Source: Mesorhizobium sp. M9A.F.Ca.ET.002.03.1.2 (GTDB lineage Bacteria; Pseudomonadota; Alphaproteobacteria; Rhizobiales; Rhizobiaceae). Taken from it: a stretch of DNA of 64,000 nucleotides. The notes beneath the pieces were generated by a model. It was not told where the DNA came from. It saw nothing but the letters and a program-made list of their open reading frames with translations, and made no database searches. The DNA lies in assembly GCF_003952365.1 (NCBI RefSeq), contig NZ_CP034443.1:3341001-3405000 (forward strand), written 5' to 3'. The translations under genes and the position numbers were made by a program. Of this stretch, positions 26,218 through 34,491 are shown one piece after another (position 1 is the first letter of the stretch; every line of letters starts with the position of its first letter).

Positions 26218-27084
26218 TCAAAGCCCGAAGCGAGCCCACAGCGCGCGCTCTTCAGCCGCATCGATCACGCCGCTTGCGGCAGCAGCGGCGATATCGGGCG
26301 CCGAAAAGCCCCCTTTGCTTGAGCTGAACCAGCCGAACCGGCCGAACAGGCCGCGCGGCGCCGTGATCAGCTTGAGCTGGGTCTTTGGCCCGAAACGGGT
26401 TTTCAGCACGCTGCGCATATCGCCGAGCGCATCGACAAGCCCGAGCTCCAGCCCCTTCTTGCCGGTCCAGAACAGGCCGGTGAACAGATCCGGGTCGTCC
26501 TTGAGCTTGGCGCCGCGCCGGTCCTTGACGAGGTCGATGAAAGTTTCGTGGACCTCGAGCTGCAGCGCCTTCAGCCGCTCGATGTCTTCCTTCTTCTCGG
26601 GCTTGAACGGGTCGAGCACTGCCTTGTTCTGGCCGGCTGTATGGACGCGGCGCTCGATGCCGATCTTCTTCATCAGCTCGGGAAAGCCGAACGAGGCCGA
26701 TACCACGCCGATCGAACCGACGATGGAGGACGGATCGGCAAAGATCTCGTCGCCGGCGACCGCGATCATGTAACCGCCCGACGCCGCCACGTCCTCGACG
26801 AAGACCAGGACCTTTCTGTTCTTCTCGGTCGCCAGGTCGCGGATGCGCCTGAAGATCAGCCGCGACTGCACCGGCGAGCCGCCCGGCGAATTGATCGAGA
26901 TGGCGACCGCGGGTGCTTCGAAGGAAAACGCCTTCTCGATAGGGCCGGCGGTGGACGCGAGCGATAGGCTCGGCCGGAATTGACCGCCGCCGGCCATGAT
27001 GGTTCCATGCAGCCGGATGACGGGAATGGTGACGATGTCGGAGCGCCAGGATTTCGGCAGCAGGCGGTTGAGAAAGCGTTTCAC
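26218..27084 (-). CDS. S49 family peptidase (SohB/SppA-like)
   Basis: This 288-aa membrane-linked serine peptidase belongs to the short, single-domain SppA type. The nucleophile Ser lies in SSIVGSIGVV, the Lys base is in the GQNKAVLDPFK region, and an INSPGGSP motif and VAASGGYMIAVAG are present. The start is GTG, with GGAGA before it. The reading frame continues upstream through the 57-bp array and into the next gene, but that extension is repeat-derived. It probably degrades cleaved signal peptides or membrane fragments. Confidence 0.88.
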   Translation of the reverse strand: MKRFLNRLLPKSWRSDIVTIPVIRLHGTIMAGGGQFRPSLSLASTAGPIEKAFSFEAPAVAISINSPGGSPVQSRLIFRRIRDLATEKNRKVLVFVEDVAASGGYMIAVAGDEIFADPSSIVGSIGVVSASFGFPELMKKIGIERRVHTAGQNKAVLDPFKPEKKEDIERLKALQLEVHETFIDLVKDRRGAKLKDDPDLFTGLFWTGKKGLELGLVDALGDMRSVLKTRFGPKTQLKLITAPRGLFGRFGWFSSSKGGFSAPDIAAAAASGVIDAAEERALWARFGL

Positions 27085-27146
27085 GGGGTCTCCGGTCAAT
27101 TGGCTTGATGGCATGTAGGGATTCGTCGGCCAACGGCAATGCTGCA

Positions 27147-27374
27147 ATGCATGTCGCCCAAAAGTGTGTCGCGGTTTTGGGGCAACGACATGCACAAAAC
27201 CAAATGCATATCGCCCAAAAGTGTGCCGCGGTTTTGGGGCAACGACATGCACAAAACCAAATGCATGTCGCCCAAAAGTGTGCCGCGGTTTTGGGGCAAC
27301 GACATGCATAAAACCAAATGCATGTCGCCCAAAAGTGTGCCGCGGTTTTGGGGCAACGACATGCATAAAACCTA
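27147..27374. repeat. Four tandem copies of a 57-bp palindromic repeat
   Basis: Copies begin at 27147, 27204, 27261 and 27318, each 57 bp and nearly identical. Each contains TGCATGTCG...CGACATGCA ends with inner CCCAAAA/TTTTGGG arms, so each can fold as a hairpin. Because 57 is a multiple of three and the unit lacks stops in several frames, the array is open in five or more frames and produces long spurious ORFs. It fills the gap between the trmN6-like gene and the S49 peptidase gene. Confidence 0.95.
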
Positions 27375-27377
27375 AAG

Positions 27378-28178
27378 TCAATCGCCGAACAGCGATGCAA
27401 GTCCGTTGTTGATCATCTCGGTCCGCTCCGTGGGGCCGTCGCCCGATTGTGCATGCAGCATCAGCGGCGGGCGGATCGACAGTTTCCCGCGTGCGCCTGA
27501 TATTGCCCTGACGACGATGCGGATCGCCGCTGCCTCCGGGCGAGGGTGGACGGCCAGCATCTCGGCGTCGCCGAAACGGCCTGACATCGCAGCGAGGATG
27601 GCGCCGAACTGATCCGGCCTGGCAATCACGGCAAGACCGCTGCGCGGCTTGACCACGGCAGCCGCGCTTCGGATCCAGCTGTCGAACAGCCCGTCCTCCA
27701 TGACATGCGCCGCCTTTCTGAGCGGGTCTGATGTGGCGCGATCCTCGACGGCGTTGAAGGGCGGGTTCATGATGACGAAATCGAAGGACTTGTCGGCAAG
27801 GCCGGCGGCCGTTCGCGCCCGGCCCGACAGCGCGACGTCGGCGGCGAGTACAAAGGCGCGGTCGTTGAGATGTGCATTGCCGGGGTGGGCAAGCGTCGTT
27901 GCGGCGAAGGCGGACATTTCCGGAGACCGTTCGATGAGCACGGCCTCGGCATTGGGGCAGCGCGACAGTACCGCCAGCCCTGCGGCACCGGCGCCCGCTC
28001 CGAAATCTGCAAGGCGACCGGCGAAGGAGGACGGCACCGCAGCGGCCAGCATCATGGCGTCCATGCCGGCGCGATGGCCGGCCTGTTTCGGCTGCACCAG
28101 CCAGAACCGTCCGCGATGGAAGGCATCGACCGTATGGGCCGGCGTGTCCTGGGCAAGGGTGGCGCGTGCCGCGGACAT
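27378..28178 (-). CDS. trmN6: tRNA1(Val) (adenine(37)-N6)-methyltransferase-like protein
   Basis: This 266-aa SAM-dependent methyltransferase matches TrmN6/YfiC. FLVQPKQAGHRAGMDAMMLAAAV-type sequence leads to an ADFGAGAGAAGLAVLSR SAM site and the N6-adenine catalytic motif NPPF (DFVIMNPPFN). The product would be m6A37 of tRNA-Val. The start overlaps the stop of the DUF2007 gene by one base (TAATG), so the two are coupled. Confidence 0.8.
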   Translation of the reverse strand: MSAARATLAQDTPAHTVDAFHRGRFWLVQPKQAGHRAGMDAMMLAAAVPSSFAGRLADFGAGAGAAGLAVLSRCPNAEAVLIERSPEMSAFAATTLAHPGNAHLNDRAFVLAADVALSGRARTAAGLADKSFDFVIMNPPFNAVEDRATSDPLRKAAHVMEDGLFDSWIRSAAAVVKPRSGLAVIARPDQFGAILAAMSGRFGDAEMLAVHPRPEAAAIRIVVRAISGARGKLSIRPPLMLHAQSGDGPTERTEMINNGLASLFGD

Positions 28179-28402
28179 TATTTCTGGCGGATCTCGTTGG
28201 CGATGCCGGCATCCGTCAGGATGCGCCGCGCCGCATCGGCCTGATCGGCGTCGACCATGATACGCCGGGGCAGGATGCCGATCGAACCGTCGAGCACGCT
28301 CATGTTCTGGTCGGCGACGAAACAGCCGATGCCGGCATCGCGCATCAGCGATTCGACAAAGGAGATGATCACGGCATCGTTGGTGCGGATAAGCTCTATC
28401 AT
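28178..28402 (-). CDS. DUF2007 domain protein
   Basis: This 74-aa protein matches the short DUF2007 fold: MIELIRTNDAVIISFVESLM, then a C-terminal ILPRRIMVDADQADAARRIL. The family is thought to be a putative signal-transducing domain, but its role is unknown. The start is ATG at 28402; a longer reading upstream runs against the polyprenyl synthase. It is divergent from the polyprenyl synthase and coupled to trmN6. Confidence 0.85.
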   Translation of the reverse strand: MIELIRTNDAVIISFVESLMRDAGIGCFVADQNMSVLDGSIGILPRRIMVDADQADAARRILTDAGIANEIRQK

Positions 28403-28568
28403 CGGATGAAACTCGCAGGTTGCAGCGTCTATGTAAACGTGGGTGGTTCTCGTCGCCAGCCTCGACCGCGCCAAATCGCCTCTTGCCGTGCCCGTGGGTA
28501 CCGCCCTAGAGTCTGTGGCGGGATCAGGGTGCCGTCGTGCGCGTGACTTATAGACGGGAGTGTTTGTG

Positions 28569-29585
28569 GTGGGTGTCGTTCTCAACATCGAAAACGGGAA
28601 GCGGGAAGCCGCCTCCATCAAGGATCTCATCAACCTGACGGCGGCCGATATGGGGCGCGTCAACAAATTGATCCTGTCGAAGGCCGGTTCCGATGTGGAG
28701 ATGATCCCGGAGATTGCCAACCACCTGATCTCCTCGGGCGGCAAGCGGCTGCGGCCGATGCTGACGCTCGCCTCGGCCCAGATGTTCGGCTATTCCGGCG
28801 AGGGCCACGTCAAGCTCGCCACATCGGTCGAGTTCATGCACACGGCCACGCTTCTCCACGACGATGTCGTCGACGAGAGCGGCATGCGGCGCGGCAAGAA
28901 GACCGCCCGCATGATCTGGGGCAATCAGGCAAGCGTGCTGGTCGGCGATTTCCTGCTTGGTCAGGCTTTCCGCATGATGGTCGATGTCGGCTCGCTGGAA
29001 GCGCTCGATATCCTGTCAAGTGCTGCCTCGATCATCGCCGAGGGCGAAGTGATGCAGCTCGCCGCCGCCAAGAACCTCGAAACCACCGAGGATGAGCATT
29101 TCGCGGTGATCAAGGCCAAGACCGCGGCGCTGTTCTCGGCAGCCGCCGAGGTCGGTCCGGTCATCGCCCAGGCCACGCGAAACGATCGCGCGGCGCTGCG
29201 CTCCTATGGCATGAATCTCGGCCTTGCCTTCCAGCTGATCGACGATGCGCTGGACTACGGCGGCACCAGCAAGGATCTGGGCAAGAATGTCGGCGACGAT
29301 TTCCGCGAAGGCAAGGTGACGCTGCCGGTGATTCTCGCCTACCGGCGCGGCACCAAGGCCGAACGCACCTTCTGGAAGCGCGCCATCGAGGACAATGTCA
29401 CCGACGACGCCGGGCTGGAAAAGGCGATCGGATTGATGACCCGCCACGGGGCGATCGCCGACACCATCGGGCGCGCCGGCCATTTCGGCGAGATCGCCCG
29501 CGACGCGCTGGCGCCGCTGGAGGCGACGCCGCAGAAATCGGCGCTGATCGATGTCATCGATTTCTGTATCAGCCGGGTGAACTGA
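28569..29585 (+). CDS. ispB: Polyprenyl diphosphate synthase (ubiquinone side chain)
   Basis: This 338-aa trans-isoprenyl diphosphate synthase has first Asp-rich motif LLHDDVVDE (near residue 97), second motif LIDDALDYGG (near residue 223) and an NNL-type N-terminus. Rhizobiales normally make ubiquinone-10, so decaprenyl product is likely (also called ddsA). Three GTG codons lie close together (28560, 28566, 28569); GGGAG at 28555-28559 fits the latter two best. Product length cannot be read from sequence. Confidence 0.92.
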   Translation: MGVVLNIENGKREAASIKDLINLTAADMGRVNKLILSKAGSDVEMIPEIANHLISSGGKRLRPMLTLASAQMFGYSGEGHVKLATSVEFMHTATLLHDDVVDESGMRRGKKTARMIWGNQASVLVGDFLLGQAFRMMVDVGSLEALDILSSAASIIAEGEVMQLAAAKNLETTEDEHFAVIKAKTAALFSAAAEVGPVIAQATRNDRAALRSYGMNLGLAFQLIDDALDYGGTSKDLGKNVGDDFREGKVTLPVILAYRRGTKAERTFWKRAIEDNVTDDAGLEKAIGLMTRHGAIADTIGRAGHFGEIARDALAPLEATPQKSALIDVIDFCISRVN

Positions 29586-29859
29586 GTGTTTGGTCCCGGC
29601 ATTTGCTGGATTGTTCAGCCGGCCTTTTTGGATTGATCTCCGGCGTCGGCGGGTCGGGTGTTTCCGAGGAAACAGCCTTTAGTGGCTCCGTTGCCGGTGC
29701 TTCCGGACCGCCTTTACCGAGCCGACAGCCGAAGACCTTTCTTGGTGGCCTGGGCAGTCGGAAGATGCCTACAATGCGCGGAAAAACTCCTGCTTTTGCA
29801 TCGATTCCGGTGCCTTCAGTCGTCATCACGCAACATCGGAACGTGGGCGGTTGATGAGA

Positions 29860-31014
29860 TCATGGAAACGTCCGCGCGCTTCTGAGCAGCGCCACGAGTT
29901 GGCTCTGACGGCTGGTCTCGGTCTTTCGGAAGATTCGTTCGAGGTAGGTTCGGGCCGATTTGATGGAGACGCCGATTTCCATGGCCGCCTCCTGCACGGA
30001 ACGGCCGGAGGCAAGCTCGGTGGCAAGCCGGGCTTCCGCCGGCGTCAGATCAAACAGGCCTGAAAGGATGCTCGGCGACGGAACATTCGCGCCGATGTCG
30101 ACTGCGGTTGTGGCAACGAGAATATCCGCGCCCGAAAAAAAATCATGCGCGGCGCGGCGCAGCGGAAACACGTGAACGATCAGAGCGGGCCGCCCCTCGA
30201 TGGCCGCAACCGGGATGGACCGCACGATGCGATTATCCTGGTTCTGCGTGATGGCCTGCTGGAAAAGCGCGTTTGCCTGCTCATCGGCAAGCGCCATGCC
30301 GCCATGGGCCAAGGGAATCAACACGTCCGCCATGTCTTCGAGAAGCAGATTGGCCGTCAGTACACGACCGGACCCGCTCATGATTGCAGCCGGCAGCCCG
30401 ATGTCCCGGAGGATGGAAACGGCGGTCCTGGCCCGTTCCAGGCCTAGGCGCGCGGCGACAAGTCCGGCCCGTGCGAAATGCGGACGCAGTCCGTTCAACA
30501 GATCGATCGCGGCCTGATCATATTTCCCATCCCTCAGCCAGCGCTGGAAGACAAACAAAGCAAGCTCTCCGCTGGGCATCGAAATCGATGTGCAGACAGG
30601 CAAGCCGACGCCGAACGTTTTGGCGCAAGCATAAATCGGGTCACGCTCGATTTCTTCGCCGGTCATGAAATCGTCGATCCGCACAAAGCTTGCGGGCTGC
30701 ATACTGCACATGCGCTGCACGCTCTCGGAAAGCGTCCAGTTGTCCCCCGCCATGAATTCGTCGAGCAAGGGCTGGAGATGCGCCTCGCCAATGGCGCGAA
30801 CCGGAAGTTGGTCGCTGACCAGGAAGATCGCGCCGCTTGCCGAGCGAGACAGCGCGCTGGCCGCTTCCAATGCATCCGGCCACAGCTCGGCCGCGAGCGC
30901 CGCTTCGTAGATTCGATCGACAATGGCGAAGGCCTGCTCGTCCCGCGGCATTTCCAGCATCGGCATCTTCCTGGGCGAAGCAACGGCATCCATCTGCACG
31001 GTTCCACGCATCAT
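29860..31014 (-). CDS. LuxR-type HTH transcriptional regulator without autoinducer domain
   Basis: This 384-aa protein has a C-terminal LuxR-type HTH (LTPAEARLATELASGRSVQEAAMEIGVSIKSARTYLERIFRK, last 65 residues). The N-terminal 300 residues resemble PAS/GAF-like signal domains but not the acyl-homoserine-lactone-binding domain. It stands alone, flanked by a 274-base gap and the TPR gene. Its target and signal are unknown. The annotated start follows a weak site (ACGGA); an internal ATG seven codons later is an alternative. Confidence 0.85.
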   Translation of the reverse strand: MMRGTVQMDAVASPRKMPMLEMPRDEQAFAIVDRIYEAALAAELWPDALEAASALSRSASGAIFLVSDQLPVRAIGEAHLQPLLDEFMAGDNWTLSESVQRMCSMQPASFVRIDDFMTGEEIERDPIYACAKTFGVGLPVCTSISMPSGELALFVFQRWLRDGKYDQAAIDLLNGLRPHFARAGLVAARLGLERARTAVSILRDIGLPAAIMSGSGRVLTANLLLEDMADVLIPLAHGGMALADEQANALFQQAITQNQDNRIVRSIPVAAIEGRPALIVHVFPLRRAAHDFFSGADILVATTAVDIGANVPSPSILSGLFDLTPAEARLATELASGRSVQEAAMEIGVSIKSARTYLERIFRKTETSRQSQLVALLRSARTFP

Positions 31015-31232
31015 TCCGTTGCGTAAACTTTCAACGCCCGCCGCTTACGGATCGCTTACGGCATCGGATGCCGGTTGGGGCGCGCTTCGCCATGCTTTGT
31101 TAATCCCCTGACTCGATTGTGAATTTGCGCCGGGTTGAAGCGCGACCCCAAAAAGGCCATGCTTTATCAGGAAAAGATCGAGTCTATGGCGATCCCGCTG
31201 ACGCGGACATGGCTTTGACTGAAAGGGATACG

Positions 31233-33008
31233 ATGCGGCAAGGATGTGCGCGCTGGCTGACAGGGCTGGCAATTGTGACGGGCATGGCGATCTCCGGTCT
31301 GCCTGCCCTGGCCAAAGAGACCACCGAGCCAGTCAAGATCACGTCTTTCTCGGGGGCCTATCTCGCTGCGCGGGTCGCTGAAGGCGACAATGATCTCGAC
31401 AGCGCCATCGCCTACTACAAGCAGGCGCTCGCCTTCGCTCCCGGCGATACCTCGTTGCAGCAAAGCCTGATGCTGTCGCTGATCGCGCAAGGGCGCTTCG
31501 AAGAATCCCTGGTCTATGCCGACAAGCTCAAGACGGTTCCCGACGTCGAACGGTTTTCGCGCCTGGCGCTGGCCGTAGGTTCCTTTCACAAGAAGGACTT
31601 TTCCAAGGCCGAATACTGGCTCAAGCTTTCGCTCGAATCCGATCTCGACCGGCTGATCTCCGGCGTTATGACCGGCTGGGCCAAGCAGGGCGCCGGCGAT
31701 GCCGGCGAGGCCATGGCGTCCATCGACAAGCTGCAGGGTCCGGACTGGTTCGGTCTCTTCAAATCCTTCCATCGCGCGCTGATCGCGGATGCGTCGGGCC
31801 TGCCCGAAAAGGCGGATGCGATCTACGCCGCCACCCTGCAGGACACCGCGACCGGTGGCGCGGCGCCCGAAACCTGGATGCGCAACGCGCAGGCCTATGC
31901 CTCCTTCCTTGCCCGCAAGGGCGACAAGGACAAGGCGCTGTCCGTGCTCGATCAGGCCGAGGCATTTGCATCCGGCAAGGTGGAGATATTGGCGCTTCGC
32001 GACAAGATTACCAAGGGCCAGAAGATCGAACCCTTTGTTGCCGGCCCGTCCGACGGCGCCTCGGAAATCCTGCTTGATCTCGCCACCGCGCTCAATCGCG
32101 GCGGCGGCGAGCCATTCGTCCGCCTCTATCTGCAATATGCCTTGGCACTGAAGCCCGACAGCGACGCGGCCCTTGCACAGCTCGCCGCCGTGTCCGAGCA
32201 GTTGAAGGACGGGGAGGGGGCCATCGCCCTCTATCGCCGCATCCCGGACAGTTCGCCGCTGAAGGCGCTTTCGGAACTGCAGCTCGGCCTCAACCTTGCC
32301 GATCTCGACCGCCATGACGAGGCCATCGCCCATCTGAAGGCCCTCGTCGAAGCGCATCCCGACGACATGCGCACCTATCAGGCGCTCGGTGGCGTCTATG
32401 CCTCGAAGGAGGATTTCCGCTCCGCGGCCGGTCTCTATGACAAGGCGGTGGCTGTGCTGAAGACTCCGACCCGCGCCGACTGGAACATCTTCTACCAGCG
32501 CGGCATCGCCTATGAGCGGCTGAAGGAGTGGCCGAAGGCCGAGCCGAATTTCCGCAGGGCGCTGGAATTGTTCCCCGACCAGCCGCAGGTTCTGAACTAT
32601 CTGGGCTATTCCTGGGTGGATATGAACATCAACCTCAAGGAAGGCCTTGAGATGATCCAGAAGGCCGTCGACCTCAGGCCGAGCGACGGCTACATCGTCG
32701 ATTCGCTGGGCTGGGCCTATTTCCGCCTGGGCAGGTTTGACGACGCTGTGCGCGAAATGGAACGGGCCGTATCGTTGAAGCCGGAAGATCCGGTGCTGAA
32801 CGATCACCTCGGCGATGCCTATTGGCGCGTCGGCCGCCGGCTGGAAGCCACCTTCCAGTGGAACCAGGCCCGCGACCTGAAGCCGGATCCCGGTGTGCTC
32901 GCCGCCTTGCAGCAGAAACTGCTGAAGGGCCTGCCGCCGATCGAATCCAACACGGCGCAGGAAATCCAGAAGGTGAAGCCCGCGCCGGCGCCCGCGCCGA
33001 AGGGCTGA
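31233..33008 (+). CDS. Exported tetratricopeptide-repeat protein
   Basis: This protein of about 591 aa has an N-terminal signal peptide (ending GLPALA) and about twelve TPR-like units. Strong examples lie near residues 365-560, such as DWNIFYQRGIAYERLKEWPKAE and DGYIVDSLGWAYFRLGRFDDAVREME. The C-terminus is Pro/Ala-rich. ATG 31233 follows AAAGGGATAC; an ATG at 31209 would add eight residues. It is a periplasmic or outer-membrane scaffold with unknown partners, and its order next to the LuxR regulator gives no clear clue. Confidence 0.85.
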   Translation: MRQGCARWLTGLAIVTGMAISGLPALAKETTEPVKITSFSGAYLAARVAEGDNDLDSAIAYYKQALAFAPGDTSLQQSLMLSLIAQGRFEESLVYADKLKTVPDVERFSRLALAVGSFHKKDFSKAEYWLKLSLESDLDRLISGVMTGWAKQGAGDAGEAMASIDKLQGPDWFGLFKSFHRALIADASGLPEKADAIYAATLQDTATGGAAPETWMRNAQAYASFLARKGDKDKALSVLDQAEAFASGKVEILALRDKITKGQKIEPFVAGPSDGASEILLDLATALNRGGGEPFVRLYLQYALALKPDSDAALAQLAAVSEQLKDGEGAIALYRRIPDSSPLKALSELQLGLNLADLDRHDEAIAHLKALVEAHPDDMRTYQALGGVYASKEDFRSAAGLYDKAVAVLKTPTRADWNIFYQRGIAYERLKEWPKAEPNFRRALELFPDQPQVLNYLGYSWVDMNINLKEGLEMIQKAVDLRPSDGYIVDSLGWAYFRLGRFDDAVREMERAVSLKPEDPVLNDHLGDAYWRVGRRLEATFQWNQARDLKPDPGVLAALQQKLLKGLPPIESNTAQEIQKVKPAPAPAPKG

Positions 33009-33155
33009 TCCCTCGCCTTGACGCTTGGCGGTCGGCACTCTAGAGCCTGATCCCGAACCGAAGGTCAGCGCAGCAAAAAGTTGCAGACTTTTCGGACAAG
33101 ATCATGCGGCCTGATCCAACAGGTGCCCGCATCCCGCCGCTCCGTCGAGGCCGCC

Positions 33156-34100
33156 GTGACTGTTGATATCCCAGCCCATATGCATCCCAGCCGCTCGTTT
33201 CAGGGGCTGATCCTGACCTTGCATAACTACTGGGCGGACTATGGCTGCGTCGTTCTCCAGCCCTATGACATGGAGGTCGGCGCCGGCACGTTCCATCCGG
33301 CGACGACGTTGCGCGCGCTTGGGCCAAAGCGCTGGAACGCGGCCTATGTGCAGCCCTCGCGCCGGCCCAAGGACGGGCGCTACGGCGAGAACCCGAACCG
33401 GTTGCAGCACTATTACCAGTACCAGGTGATCCTGAAGCCGAACCCGCCCAACCTGCAGGAGCTTTATCTCAGCTCGCTGGCGGCGATCGGCGTCGATCCT
33501 TTGCTGCACGACATCCGTTTCGTCGAGGACGACTGGGAAAGCCCGACGCTGGGCGCCTGGGGGCTGGGCTGGGAGTGCTGGTGCGACGGCATGGAAGTGT
33601 CGCAGTTCACCTATTTCCAGCAGGTCTGCGGCATCGAATGCGCGCCGGTGGCGGGCGAACTCACCTATGGGCTGGAGCGGCTGGCCATGTATGTGCAGGG
33701 CGTCGACAATGTCTACGACCTCAACTTCAATGGCCGCGATGGCGCCGACAAGGTGACCTATGGCGACGTCTTCCTGCAGGCCGAGCAGGAATATTCGCGC
33801 CACAATTTCGAATTCGCCAACACGGCGATGCTGCTCCGGCATTTCGAGGACGCCGAAGCCGAGTGCAAGGCGCTGCTCGATGCCGGCGCGCCAGCTTCGA
33901 ACGACAATCTGGCGATGCACCGCATGGTGTTTCCCGCCTACGACCAGTGCATCAAGGCCAGCCACGTCTTCAACCTGCTCGACGCGCGCGGCGTGATTTC
34001 CGTCACCGAGCGGCAGAGCTACATCCTGCGGGTGCGCAATCTGGCGAAAGCCTGCGGCGAGGCGTTTTTGCTGACGCAGGCCGGCGGGCTGGCGGCCTAG
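33156..34100 (+). CDS. glyQ: Glycine-tRNA ligase alpha subunit
   Basis: This catalytic alpha subunit of the heterotetrameric glycyl-tRNA synthetase, 314 aa from the GTG start, has class II motifs: [19 protein letters not shown] at the N-terminus, [29 protein letters not shown], and [21 protein letters not shown] 33156 has GAGG five bases upstream, whereas ATG 33180 (306 aa) has no site; both are compatible with family alignments. It pairs with glyS 391 bases downstream. Confidence 0.96.
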   Translation: MTVDIPAHMHPSRSFQGLILTLHNYWADYGCVVLQPYDMEVGAGTFHPATTLRALGPKRWNAAYVQPSRRPKDGRYGENPNRLQHYYQYQVILKPNPPNLQELYLSSLAAIGVDPLLHDIRFVEDDWESPTLGAWGLGWECWCDGMEVSQFTYFQQVCGIECAPVAGELTYGLERLAMYVQGVDNVYDLNFNGRDGADKVTYGDVFLQAEQEYSRHNFEFANTAMLLRHFEDAEAECKALLDAGAPASNDNLAMHRMVFPAYDQCIKASHVFNLLDARGVISVTERQSYILRVRNLAKACGEAFLLTQAGGLAA

Positions 34101-34279
34101 TTCAAGGCGCTCCGTGCAATCTCGAGCGAGGCGGTGATCGGCGGCATGCTCTGGCTGTTCGCACCGTCCATTGTCCGCAGCGCTTGTCTAACGCCAGGCA
34201 TCGCGAACGTGCCATGAGCCTGCGCCGCGAAACAGGCGCTGAGCGCGAGGATCTGCAGGAATGTCGATGCCGTCTTCAT
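34097..34279 (-). CDS. Possible small exported protein
   Basis: A 60-codon reading frame on the minus strand begins with a signal-like segment, [18 protein letters not shown], with an AQA cleavage site. No ribosome-binding site precedes the ATG, and its stop overlaps the glyQ stop tail-to-tail. It may be a chance open frame; no homologue is recognised. Confidence 0.3.
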   Translation of the reverse strand: MKTASTFLQILALSACFAAQAHGTFAMPGVRQALRTMDGANSQSMPPITASLEIARSALN

Positions 34280-34491
34280 GGTCGTTCAGCCAATAGTTCT
34301 CTGCCTGAGCGTGGGTCGCTTCAGCGCTGCGTTCGGTTCATGGAAATCTTTGACCCAAGGACGGATGACCCCGCTTCGGCCCGACAGGCGGCGGAATATT
34401 TTTGGAGATCATCGGTAGACGGGGAAGGGTGACAGCGGCCAGCCGAGTTGCTATGCCCCGCCCGGACCATTTTGCCGCGTGAGCACCATCA
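34101..34491. other. Gap between glyQ and glyS
   Basis: This 391-base gap contains only the weak minus-strand frame above. A 30-codon plus-strand frame at 34339-34431 starts MEIFDPRTDD but has no ribosome-binding site. No repeat or terminator is obvious. It separates glyQ and glyS, which are usually closer together. Confidence 0.5.

Noticed and set aside
27147..27374. Possible CRISPR array.
   Set aside because: The repeats are contiguous with no unique spacers, and no cas gene is near.
26218..28212. A single 664-aa reading frame joining the S49 peptidase to the region upstream.
   Set aside because: The extension runs through the 57-bp repeat array and antisense to real genes; only the part from GTG 27084 matches the peptidase family.
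29586..29859. Short frames on both strands in the gap between ispB and the LuxR-type gene.
   Set aside because: They are Pro/Gly-rich, lack ribosome-binding sites and match no family.
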